NCBI RefSeq assembly: GCF_009765775.1
Contig: NZ_LMUU01000215.1
Span: 24,781 to 62,313, forward strand
DNA: 37,533 nt
Direction: 5' to 3'
Source: Beijerinckia sp. L45
GTDB lineage: Bacteria; Pseudomonadota; Alphaproteobacteria; Rhizobiales; Beijerinckiaceae
Shown: in pieces, positions 24,508-32,529 of the stretch
Numbering within the stretch: the first letter of the stretch is position 1
Layout of the letters: each line of letters opens with the position of its first letter
Made by a program: the position numbers and the translations under genes
The notes under the pieces: model-generated
Told to the model about the DNA's origin: nothing
Database searches by the model: none
What the model saw: the letters and a program-made list of their open reading frames with translations, nothing else

Positions 24508-25902
24508 ATGACGTACGATATGGTTTTACGCGGCGCCGTCGTCACCCCGGATACGACGCATCTTGGCGGATGGATCGCCGTCCGGGGCGAGACGATCGCT
24601 GCCATCGGCACCGGCGACGCACCGGCGGCCAAAGTCGTTCATGATTTTGGTGACGCATGGATTCTGCCCGGCGGCATCGATGCGCAGACACACGCCGGCA
24701 GCTATCTCGGGCTTCCCGGCCTCGAACCGACAAGCCGCGCCGCAATCTGCGGCGGTGTCACAACGATGATCGAGATGCCCTTCGATCATCCGACCCCGCT
24801 GAGCACGCTAGCCCTGTTCGATGCCAAGGTGGCTGCCGTCGAAAGCCTCTCCTACTGCGACGTCGCCTTATATGGGACGCTGGCGCCGCATCAGGCGACG
24901 GACGCGATGTACGACCTCGCGGAGGCCGGTGTCTGTGCCTTCAAGATTTCCGTCTGCGAAAGCCATCCGACGCGGTTTCCACGCATTCCGGCCGAACAGC
25001 AACTCGCCATGTTGCAGGTGGCGGCGGAATTGGGCCTGCCCCTTGGCATTCACAATGAAGACCAGGAGATCGTCCGCTTCAACACGGAACGGATGCGCGC
25101 GACCGGCGAGAGTTCGCTGAAAGTTCATTCAAGTTGCCGCCCGGAGGCCGCGGAACTCGCGGCGACGGCGCTTTTTCTCGAGCTTGCGGCGCATACCGGC
25201 GCGCAAGCGCATATCGTGCATATTTCGACACCGCGGGGCTTCGAACTGCTCGAGCGTTACAAGCAGGAAGGCTTTGCGACGACCGGCGAAATTTGCGTTC
25301 ATTATCTCATCTTCGATCCCGACATTCATGGCGAGACGCTTGGCGCGCTGATCAAAGTGAATCCGCCGATCCGCGCGGGCGCCCGGGACGCATTGTGGGA
25401 GCAGATCAGGGCGGGCCGGGTCGAATGCGTCTCGTCCGATCATTCGACGATGTCGCTCGAGAACAAGCTGTCCGGAACCATCTTCGAGGCCGGTCCCGGC
25501 GTTCCCGGAATCGAGTCCCTGATGCCGGTGCTGTTCACCGGGCTTCAAGCTCACGGCATGGATGCGCCGTCGATGATGGCGTCCGTGATGGCGGAACGAC
25601 CGGCCAAGCTGTTCGGGCTCTGGCCGAAGAAAGGTGCGATCGCCGTCGGCGCCGACGCCGATTTCGCCGTGATGGATCCGACGCCGTTCGTCTACGACTC
25701 CGCGAAGGCCCATGACGGGGTCAACTGGAGCCCTTTCGACGGCATGGAGATGAGCGCTGCCGTCGTCGCGACCTTCGTGCGCGGCACGCAGGTCTGGGAT
25801 GGCAGGACCGTGAGCGGCACCAAAGGGTTCGGGCGGTTCCTGCCGCGCGCGCGTACAGCCGATGCGAGCGCCATACTCCGGGCGCGCGCGTCCGCGGCGT
25901 GA
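24508..25902 (+). CDS. Dihydropyrimidinase/allantoinase-like amidohydrolase with altered HxH motif (first copy)
   Basis: A 464-residue amidohydrolase of the dihydropyrimidinase/hydantoinase/allantoinase group, which hydrolyse cyclic ureides and imides. The carboxylated-Lys position is present (Lys146 in CAFKISVCE), as are later metal His residues in IHNEDQEIV and HIVHIS and the catalytic Asp in SSDHST. The first metal motif, normally DxHxH, reads Asp58-Ala-Gln60-Thr-His62, so the first His is Gln. The second copy at 26784 has the same change, so it is not a sequencing accident. Either the metal site is mononuclear or altered, or this is a distinct subfamily. AAGG precedes the ATG. Confidence 0.9.
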   Translation: MTYDMVLRGAVVTPDTTHLGGWIAVRGETIAAIGTGDAPAAKVVHDFGDAWILPGGIDAQTHAGSYLGLPGLEPTSRAAICGGVTTMIEMPFDHPTPLSTLALFDAKVAAVESLSYCDVALYGTLAPHQATDAMYDLAEAGVCAFKISVCESHPTRFPRIPAEQQLAMLQVAAELGLPLGIHNEDQEIVRFNTERMRATGESSLKVHSSCRPEAAELAATALFLELAAHTGAQAHIVHISTPRGFELLERYKQEGFATTGEICVHYLIFDPDIHGETLGALIKVNPPIRAGARDALWEQIRAGRVECVSSDHSTMSLENKLSGTIFEAGPGVPGIESLMPVLFTGLQAHGMDAPSMMASVMAERPAKLFGLWPKKGAIAVGADADFAVMDPTPFVYDSAKAHDGVNWSPFDGMEMSAAVVATFVRGTQVWDGRTVSGTKGFGRFLPRARTADASAILRARASAA

Positions 25903-25961
25903 GGCACACCATACTACAAAGGTAAAAACCGACCTCCCAAACGACGGCCGCAAGGAATTTC

Positions 25962-26750
25962 ATGGATCTTGGTTTGACGAACAAATGCGCGCTGGTGCTT
26001 GCCTCCAGCCAGGGCCTCGGCCTCGGCGTGGCGACGGCGCTATGCGCCGAAGGGGCCAACGTGGTGCTGATGGGCCGAGGCGAAGAGCGCCTTGCCACCG
26101 AAACGGCGGCGCTGAACGAGCGCAAGGCGGGACGGGCCGCCTATGTCGTGGCCGATCTCGCGGATCCCACCACACCGGAGCGCGTGCTCGATGCGGCGCA
26201 AAAGTTTTTCGGCCCGATCGATATTCTCGTCAACAACAGCGGCGGTCCCGCCGGCGGCCTTGCAAGTGGGGTCGCTGCGAAGACGTGGGACGACGAGTTC
26301 GCAAAGATGGTTCTTCCCATCTTCGAAATCACACGCCTCGCGATTCAAGGCATGCGGGCGCGTCAATGGGGCCGCGTGATCACGCTGGCATCGAGCGGCG
26401 TCGTGCAACCGATCCCGCAGCTTGCCGTCTCCAATGCGATGCGTTCCTCGGTCGTCTCCTGGATGAAGACGCTGTCGCTGGAGGTCGCCGCGGATGGCGT
26501 GACCGTCAACGTCGTGCTTCCGGGGCGGATCGATACGCCGCGCGTCGCCCAGCTCGATCAGGCTGCCGCTGCGAAAAGCGGCAAGCCCATCGCCGATATG
26601 GTGAAGGCGTCCCTGGCGACAATCCCGATGGGTCGATACGGGCGAGTCGATGAATTTGCGTCGGTCGTCGCCTTTCTTGCGGGCCAGACGAGCAGTTACG
26701 TGACCGGGTCGGTGATCCGCATCGACGGCGGCATGATCAAAGCGATTTAG
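25962..26750 (+). CDS. Short-chain dehydrogenase/reductase lacking the usual YxxxK
   Basis: A 262-residue Rossmann-fold SDR. The cofactor motif is ASSQGLGLG near residue 14, with NNSGGPAGG in place of NNAG, and VNVVLPGRIDTP plus a C-terminal SYVTGSVIRIDGGM fit the family well. The catalytic Ser is present in TLASSGV, but where Tyr-x3-Lys is expected the protein reads SNAMRSSVVSW. A group of SDRs annotated as 3-oxoacyl-ACP reductase-like shows this SNxxR form. It may bind NAD(P) and reduce by another mechanism, or have lost classical activity. AAGGA precedes the ATG. It sits between the two hydantoinase-like genes, so a pathway role is likely. Confidence 0.9.
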   Translation: MDLGLTNKCALVLASSQGLGLGVATALCAEGANVVLMGRGEERLATETAALNERKAGRAAYVVADLADPTTPERVLDAAQKFFGPIDILVNNSGGPAGGLASGVAAKTWDDEFAKMVLPIFEITRLAIQGMRARQWGRVITLASSGVVQPIPQLAVSNAMRSSVVSWMKTLSLEVAADGVTVNVVLPGRIDTPRVAQLDQAAAAKSGKPIADMVKASLATIPMGRYGRVDEFASVVAFLAGQTSSYVTGSVIRIDGGMIKAI

Positions 26751-26783
26751 ACTGCCTGCGGGCGGCTCTTACAAAGGCTGACA

Positions 26784-28151
26784 ATGGCTGACTATTCGCT
26801 CGTGGTGCTGGGACATATCGTGACGCCGAACGGCTGCCTCCGGGACGGCTGGATCGCGATCACGGACGGCCGGATCGCGGCGATCGGGACGGGAACGCCC
26901 CCGGCTGCTGGGCAGGTTCACGACGCGTCCGGCTGCTATGTCATGCCTGGCGTCATCGATGGCCAGACCCACGCCGGCAGCCAATTCGGCATCGCCGGCC
27001 TGGAACAGACGACGCGCTCCGCGATCGCCGGTGGCATCACCACGATCGTGGATATGCCGTACGATGAACCGGACGTTGTCGCGACGCTTGCCGTGATGGC
27101 GACGAAGATCGCCGCGGTGGACCGCTTCGCGCATTGTAACGTCGCGCTTTATGCGACGATCACCAACGACAGCGACCTGTCGGAAGTCCCTACGCTGATC
27201 GACGCCGGAGCTTGCGCCTTCAAGGTCTCGTCTTACGAGAACCATCCGACCCGCTTTCCCAAGATCCGGGCCGACCGCGTTCTCGCGCTTTTGAAGCGGC
27301 TTGCCGAAACCGATATTCCGACGGGGCTGCACAACGAGGATCAGGAGATTGTCGACGCGACGATGCTGGATTTCCGCAAAAGAGAGGCCACCGGGCCGGA
27401 GAGCCACGATCCGAGCCGACCGGAAGTTGCTGAGCTCGTCGCGACAGCAGCCTTCCTCGAGATGGGGCGCGCAATCGGCGCCCACGTCCACATCGTGCAT
27501 ATGACCTCGCTGCGCGGCTTCGAACTCGTTCGTCGCTATCAGGCCGAGGGCGCCCGCGCGACCGGCGAGATGTGCGTGCACTATCTTCACTTCGATGCGG
27601 CGGCGGACATGCCGCGGCTCGGTGCGCTGATGAAGGTCAATCCTCCGATCCGCAGCGGCGTCCGCGAAAAGCTTTGGGCAGAGCTTGGCGGCAGCGGTGT
27701 CTCCTTCGTCTCGTCCGACCATAGCGCCTGGCCTCTGTCCCGCAAGCAGGCCGCATGCTCATTCGACGCGCCGGCCGGCATTCCGGGGCTGGAGACGTTG
27801 CTTCCCGCGTTGGTCACCGGCCTGCACAAGCGAGGCAAAGATGCTGTTGCCTTGGCGGCCCGTCACTTGTGCGAAGGGCCGGCGCGATTTTTCGGCCTTT
27901 GGCCCCGCAAGGGCGGCCTTATGGTGGGCGCCGACGCCGACGTTGCGGTGATCGTGTTGGAAGACTGGGTCTTCGATGCGTCCAAGACCCATGACGGATT
28001 GAACTGGAGCCCTTTCGACGGTGAAACCTTTGGTGCCCGCGTCGCCGCGACGTTCGTGCGAGGTAAGCTGGTGTGGGATGGCGTCACCGTGGTCGGCGCG
28101 CCGGGCGACGGAACGTTCGTTGCTCGCAAGGCGCAGACGCTGTCGCGATGA
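26784..28151 (+). CDS. Dihydropyrimidinase/allantoinase-like amidohydrolase with altered HxH motif (second copy)
   Basis: A 455-residue paralogue of the hydrolase at 24508; the two align along their whole length (for example THDGLNWSPFDGETFGARV here and AHDGVNWSPFDGMEMSAAV there). The HxH position again reads Asp59-Gly-Gln61-Thr-His63, while the Lys (CAFKVSSYE), His (LHNEDQEIV, HIVHMTS) and Asp (SSDHSA) positions are kept. Two separate genes flanking an SDR suggest successive ring-opening steps, subunits of one hetero-oligomer, or different stereoisomers, rather than simple redundancy. The stop overlaps or closely precedes the ABC ATPase, linking import and breakdown. AAAGG precedes the ATG. 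Confidence 0.9.
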   Translation: MADYSLVVLGHIVTPNGCLRDGWIAITDGRIAAIGTGTPPAAGQVHDASGCYVMPGVIDGQTHAGSQFGIAGLEQTTRSAIAGGITTIVDMPYDEPDVVATLAVMATKIAAVDRFAHCNVALYATITNDSDLSEVPTLIDAGACAFKVSSYENHPTRFPKIRADRVLALLKRLAETDIPTGLHNEDQEIVDATMLDFRKREATGPESHDPSRPEVAELVATAAFLEMGRAIGAHVHIVHMTSLRGFELVRRYQAEGARATGEMCVHYLHFDAAADMPRLGALMKVNPPIRSGVREKLWAELGGSGVSFVSSDHSAWPLSRKQAACSFDAPAGIPGLETLLPALVTGLHKRGKDAVALAARHLCEGPARFFGLWPRKGGLMVGADADVAVIVLEDWVFDASKTHDGLNWSPFDGETFGARVAATFVRGKLVWDGVTVVGAPGDGTFVARKAQTLSR

Positions 28152-28174
28152 CCGACGTCCGGGAAGGAAGCACC

Positions 28175-29035
28175 ATGCTGCACGATGCAACGCTTACAAC
28201 GGACCGATTGGCGGGGACGCACACCAGTCTCGATGCCCTGCACCGGGCATCGACGGATCGCTCGATCGCCATCCGCAACGTTTCGAAGATCTTCAAAACA
28301 CGACAGGGCCCGATCCAAGCCCTGAGCGCCGTCAACCTTGAGGTTAGGGAAGGCGAGTTCGTTTCCGTCATCGGTCCCAGCGGTTGCGGCAAGAGCACGC
28401 TGATGATGCTGCTCGCCGGTCTCGATCGAGCGAGCAGCGGTTCGATTATGATCGGCGGGAAGACGATCGATGGACCCAATGCCGACATCGGCGTGGTCTT
28501 CCAGCAGGATGCGCTGCTCGAATGGCGGAGCGCCTTGTCCAACGTTCTCCTTCAGGCCGAGATCCGGAAGCTCGAACCCAAGGCGGCAAGGGCACGGGCC
28601 GAAGAATTGCTCAAGATGGTGGGGCTCGAAGCCTTCCACGAGGCGATGCCGCACGAGTTGTCGGGCGGCATGCGGCAGCGCGTCTCGATCTGCCGGGCCC
28701 TCCTTCACAACCCGCCTCTGCTCGTCATGGACGAACCGTTCGGTGCCCTGGATGCCCTGACGCGAGACCAGCTGCAGGTCGATCTGCTTCGGTTGTGGTC
28801 AAACCGGGCGATGACCGTCGTCTTCATCACGCATTCGATCGCCGAAGCCGTCTTCCTCAGCGACCGCATCGTCGTCATGTCGCCGCGGCCGGGCAAGATC
28901 GAGACCATCATTGACGTCGAACTCCCGCGGCCCCGCCGGCTCGCGGTCCGCGACACGCCAGCCTACGCGCATTACGTCCAGGCCGTCACGGACATCTTCA
29001 AGACGTTGGGTGTGCTGAAAGAGGACGAGGCATGA
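28175..29035 (+). CDS. ABC transporter ATP-binding protein, NitT/TauT (SsuB/TauB) type
   Basis: A 286-residue ATPase. Walker A is GPSGCGKST, the Q-loop GVVFQQDALLEWRSAL, the signature LSGGMRQRVS, Walker B LLVMDEPFGALD and the switch His lies in VFITHSIAEAV; the insert after the Q-loop and the C-terminal SPRPGKI are typical of nitrate/sulfonate/taurine transporters. The ATG at 28175 is preceded by a strong GGAAGGAAG. An alternative ATG at 28148 would overlap the previous stop as ATGA but has no ribosome-binding site. Its own stop overlaps the permease start (ATGA). It energises import with the binding protein at 20043. Confidence 0.94.
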   Translation: MLHDATLTTDRLAGTHTSLDALHRASTDRSIAIRNVSKIFKTRQGPIQALSAVNLEVREGEFVSVIGPSGCGKSTLMMLLAGLDRASSGSIMIGGKTIDGPNADIGVVFQQDALLEWRSALSNVLLQAEIRKLEPKAARARAEELLKMVGLEAFHEAMPHELSGGMRQRVSICRALLHNPPLLVMDEPFGALDALTRDQLQVDLLRLWSNRAMTVVFITHSIAEAVFLSDRIVVMSPRPGKIETIIDVELPRPRRLAVRDTPAYAHYVQAVTDIFKTLGVLKEDEA

Positions 29036-29835
29036 GCGTTCAAGCCATCGACACCCCGCCACTGCAGGCCTGGTACACTCGGTACGAACCGCCTTATGCC
29101 CTGCTGACCCTCATCGGCCTTATCATTATCTGGCAATTGGCTTGCAGCGTCCTCAAAGTGCCGGCGTTTCTTCTGCCGTCGCCCTACGACATCATGAAGG
29201 ACCTGGTTTTCAACGCGAGCTATTTCGTGCCCCATGCGGCGAAAACAAGCCTGGTCGTCGTGCTCGGCTTTGCGGCCAGCGTCGCGATCGGAATGCCGAT
29301 CGCGATCATGCTCAGCTATTCGCGCATTCTCAACAAGTCGCTTTATCCACTGCTGGTGGGATCGCAAGTCGTTCCCAAGGTGGCGATCGCACCCTTGATG
29401 CTGGCCTGGTTCGGCTTCGGCATGACGCCGAAGGTCGTGATCGTGATCACGATCGCGTTTTTCCCAATAGTCATCAACGCCGTCGTCGGCCTGCGCTCGA
29501 CGCCGCCTCAGATGATCTATCTCGCGCAATCCATGGGTGCGAGCCTGTGGCAGGTCTTCTTTCGCTTTTGTCTGCCGCAGGCGCTTCCCAGCATTCTCGC
29601 CGGCATGAAGATGGCCGCCGTGCTGGCCGTGATCGGCGCCGTCGTTGCGGAATTTGTCGGGTCTGATGCAGGGCTCGGCTACGTCATCCTGGCTGCCTCC
29701 TCCAACTTCGACATCACGCGGCAGTTCTCCGCCATCGTGGTCCTATCCGCGCTGGGCATGGCGTTCTTCTGGATCATCGAAATCGTCGAGCGCCGCATGA
29801 TTCCCTGGCACATTTCGATCCGCGGCGAGCGCTAG
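29032..29835 (+). CDS. ABC transporter permease, NitT/TauT (SsuC/TauC) type
   Basis: A 267-residue inner-membrane permease with about six hydrophobic helices. The EAA-type coupling loop is visible around YLAQSMGASLWQVFFRFCLP, followed by QALPSILAGMKMAAVLAVIG. The protein begins with a short cytoplasmic segment before the first helix (LLTLIGLIIIWQLACSVL). Its ATG overlaps the ATPase stop by four bases. Together with the ATPase and the NMT1-type binding protein it makes a complete importer, most likely for the compound degraded by the island. Confidence 0.93.
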   Translation: MSVQAIDTPPLQAWYTRYEPPYALLTLIGLIIIWQLACSVLKVPAFLLPSPYDIMKDLVFNASYFVPHAAKTSLVVVLGFAASVAIGMPIAIMLSYSRILNKSLYPLLVGSQVVPKVAIAPLMLAWFGFGMTPKVVIVITIAFFPIVINAVVGLRSTPPQMIYLAQSMGASLWQVFFRFCLPQALPSILAGMKMAAVLAVIGAVVAEFVGSDAGLGYVILAASSNFDITRQFSAIVVLSALGMAFFWIIEIVERRMIPWHISIRGER

Positions 29836-29891
29836 CCGTCATTCCCTCATCGCCCAGCAATGATTTTGCGAAAAACTAAGAGAAGCAACCC

Positions 29892-30848
29892 ATGACGAGA
29901 CTGATTACGGAAGATGAAAAGGGTGTCTGCGTCATTGCGGCTACGCCGTTTCGCGATGACGGCGATGTCGACTTGGGCAGTATCGACAGCCTTGTCGATT
30001 TCTACCTGGCCTCCGGCGTCACGGGCATGACCATTCTTGGCATGATGGGCGAAGCCAACAAGCTCTCGGATGACGAGAGCCTTCAGGTCATGAAACGCTT
30101 CATCGACCGTGTCGCTGGCAAGGTTCCCGTCGTCGTCGGCGTCAGCAGTTCGGGAACGACAGCCCTTCTCAAGTTGGCATCGGCATCGATGGATGCCGGT
30201 GCAGCCGGCGTCATGGTCGCGCCGATCGCGTCGATCCGCACGGAAGAGCAGGCGTTTTCCTATTTCGCGTCGGTCTGCGCCGGCCTCGGCGCGGGCGTCC
30301 CCGTCGTGCTTCAGGATTTTCCGTTCGTTACGACGGTCCATCTTTCTGTTGATACGATCAACCGCATCATCGATGCATTTCCCCAGGTCGTCATGCTGAA
30401 GCATGAGGATTGCCCCGGGTTCAACAAACTGACGCGTCTTCGCAAGGGCTCAATGAGCGGCCAGCATCGCCGCATCAGCATTCTCGTCGGCAGCGGCGGT
30501 TTGTACCTGCCGCAAGAGCTGGCGCGCGGCGCCGATGGCGCGATGACAGGGTTTGCCTATCCCGAAATGCTTGTCGAGGTGACCGCTCGCTACGCCGCCG
30601 GGGACCCCGAAGGGGGCGAAGACGTCTTCGACATCTACCTGCCACTGCTCCGCCACGAGGCGCAGCCTGGCCTCGGCCTGGCTCTGCGCAAGGAAATCAT
30701 CCGCCGACGCGGCGCCATCGCGAGCAGTTTCGTCCGCGCACCCGGCCCGAAATTGACGCAAGAAGATCATGACGAGTTGTCGCGCCTCATCGCTAGACTG
30801 GAATATCGGCTCAAAGAAAACCATCCGCGGTTGGCCCGGACTGCGTGA
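29892..30848 (+). CDS. Dihydrodipicolinate synthase-family aldolase/lyase, non-canonical active site
   Basis: A 318-residue class I aldolase of the DHDPS/N-acetylneuraminate lyase superfamily, which forms a Schiff base with pyruvate or a related 2-oxo acid. GMMGEANKL is equivalent to the GxxGE motif, and VVMLKHEDCPG holds the expected Schiff-base Lys. The region that normally carries the catalytic Tyr (YN-P) reads LQDFPFVTT, so the Tyr is missing. This resembles DHDPS-family enzymes outside lysine synthesis. As the last gene of the catabolic run, 56 bases after the permease, it probably cleaves an open-chain intermediate. Lysine biosynthesis is unlikely in this setting. Confidence 0.88.
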   Translation: MTRLITEDEKGVCVIAATPFRDDGDVDLGSIDSLVDFYLASGVTGMTILGMMGEANKLSDDESLQVMKRFIDRVAGKVPVVVGVSSSGTTALLKLASASMDAGAAGVMVAPIASIRTEEQAFSYFASVCAGLGAGVPVVLQDFPFVTTVHLSVDTINRIIDAFPQVVMLKHEDCPGFNKLTRLRKGSMSGQHRRISILVGSGGLYLPQELARGADGAMTGFAYPEMLVEVTARYAAGDPEGGEDVFDIYLPLLRHEAQPGLGLALRKEIIRRRGAIASSFVRAPGPKLTQEDHDELSRLIARLEYRLKENHPRLARTA

Positions 30849-31136
30849 TTGCGGTTCAGGGGTGTGCGGCAATTTATGATGCGATGAAGCGATAGCGCGC
30901 AGTTGCCGCCAATTCCGACCTTCGGCAGCGATCATAATCAGGGACGAGAGCACGGGCCGCTTTCTGGAGATGAAAATATGCCGGACGCTCGCGCCGCCTG
31001 GCTCGGTAGTCTTCAACCGCATCGACAAATCTGAAGAAGATGCCGCACAGTTGACGGAGAAATCGGTCTTTACATTACAATCACAAGAGATGGCGGCCAT
31101 CGAAAGGTGGTAGGGCGAAACTCTGCGACAGACTGA
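30849..31136. other. Spacer between catabolic island and metallophosphoesterase
   Basis: About 290 bases. I see no gene, no strong terminator hairpin and no repeat. The composition is less GC-rich in its second half, which would suit a promoter for the following gene. Confidence 0.45.
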
Positions 31137-32291
31137 TTGGCTCGGCGGCCGCGGCCCCCGACACGGAGACCCATAATTTTCAACCTCATCTTGGCGATCC
31201 CGAGCTTGATCGTAATTGTTCGCTGGCTCTGGCCGTTGTCATTGCCATTCGGGAGTACGGGCGCGATCGCGCTGCTGCTGCTCTTGGTCTCGCAATACCA
31301 TTTCTGGAGCCGGCTTTCGTCGGGGTCGCGTTTCGCGCCGGAATTTCCGCGGGTCATCGTCATCCTGTTCAACTGGGGCTTCGGCACCATTGCGGTGTTG
31401 GCCGCGCTGCAAATCCTGCTCGACCTTGGCACGCTGACGGTCATGCTGGCGCGGCAGCATTTGATCGTTGTCCCCGACAGCGTGCGCTACGCGATCTCAG
31501 GCATGGCTGCTCTTACCGCCGCCTTCGGCGTGGCGAGCGCCTTACGCGTGCCGCCGGTGAAAGACATCGAGGTCGCGATCCGCAATCTACCGCCCGCTTT
31601 CGAGGGATATCGGTTGCTTCAACTGACGGATCTACACATCAGCCGCCTGTTCACGGAACGCTGGGCAAGGGCAGTGGTCGATCGGGCCAACGCGTCCGGC
31701 GTGGACCTCATCGTCGTAACGGGCGACTTTATCGACGGCTCGGTGGCGATGCGCCGCGACGATGTCGAGCCGTTGCGCGATCTGCGCGCGCCGGACGGCG
31801 TCTACGGCATTCCGGGCAACCATGAATATTTTTTCGATTATGCCGCGTGGATAAGCCATCTCAGCGGCATGGGGATACGCATGCTGGAAAATGCGCATGC
31901 CGTCCTCACGCGCGGAGACGCCCGGATCGTGCTCGCTGGGGTCACGGACCGGTCCGCCTTGAGGCTCGGGCAGCAGGGGCCCGACCTCGAACAGGCGCTC
32001 GCCGGCGCCCCTGACGGGGCACCCGTTATTCTGCTCGATCATCAACCGCGCGGAGCGAGACGAGCAGCCGCGCGAGGCGTCACTCTCCAGCTTTCCGGGC
32101 ACACACATGGCGGAATGAAGGGACTGGACCGGCTCGTCGCGAACGGAAACGGCGGATTCGTCTCCGGGCGCTATTTGGTCGAGGGGATGACGCTTTACGT
32201 CAGCAATGGCACGGCCTTGTGGCCAGGGTTCGCTCTTCGCCTCGGTCGACCATCGGAACTCACGCGGATCACGCTACGCGGAAAGAGCTGA
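31137..32291 (+). CDS. Membrane-anchored metallophosphoesterase (calcineurin-like)
   Basis: A 384-residue protein. Three or four hydrophobic helices occupy about the first 145 residues. A calcineurin-like phosphoesterase domain follows, with all dimetal motifs: LTDLHISRL, VTGDFIDG, GNHEYFF, and SGHTHGG with an upstream His in LLDHQP. This matches the YkuE/YaeI-like group of membrane-linked metallophosphoesterases. The frame opens with TTG 31137; no ATG lies before the first helix, so the start is the least certain part. It appears to be transcribed alone. The substrate (phosphodiester or lipid headgroup) is unknown. Confidence 0.88.
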   Translation: MARRPRPPTRRPIIFNLILAIPSLIVIVRWLWPLSLPFGSTGAIALLLLLVSQYHFWSRLSSGSRFAPEFPRVIVILFNWGFGTIAVLAALQILLDLGTLTVMLARQHLIVVPDSVRYAISGMAALTAAFGVASALRVPPVKDIEVAIRNLPPAFEGYRLLQLTDLHISRLFTERWARAVVDRANASGVDLIVVTGDFIDGSVAMRRDDVEPLRDLRAPDGVYGIPGNHEYFFDYAAWISHLSGMGIRMLENAHAVLTRGDARIVLAGVTDRSALRLGQQGPDLEQALAGAPDGAPVILLDHQPRGARRAAARGVTLQLSGHTHGGMKGLDRLVANGNGGFVSGRYLVEGMTLYVSNGTALWPGFALRLGRPSELTRITLRGKS

Positions 32292-32529
32292 AGCCAGTGA
32301 TCGACCAAAATCTGTTCGACATCCATCGGTAATAGCCTGCGTAAGAAAAAAGCCGTGCACGAGGGCATCCAAGCCTCATCCTGATCGGCATGCGAGACAA
32401 ATCGCTTCCCTTTCACCTCGTCAGTTCGGGACGCCCCGCCATACCGTCAGCCCACGCAACTGGGTTTCCGCCGACGCGCCTCGCCGCGAGGCCCTCGATT
32501 TGCATAATGCTCCCTGATCAGGAGATTGC
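32292..32529. other. Spacer before the Dpp/Opp-type importer
   Basis: About 240 bases with no gene seen. It should hold the promoter for the importer operon starting at 32530. An A-rich run lies near 32345, but no clear hairpin precedes it, so termination of the previous gene here is only possible. Confidence 0.4.

Noticed and set aside
26769-27722. Long antisense frame of 317 codons
   Set aside because: It lies fully opposite the second hydantoinase-like gene, has a charged repetitive composition, no domain and no ribosome-binding site; it is a shadow of GC-rich coding.
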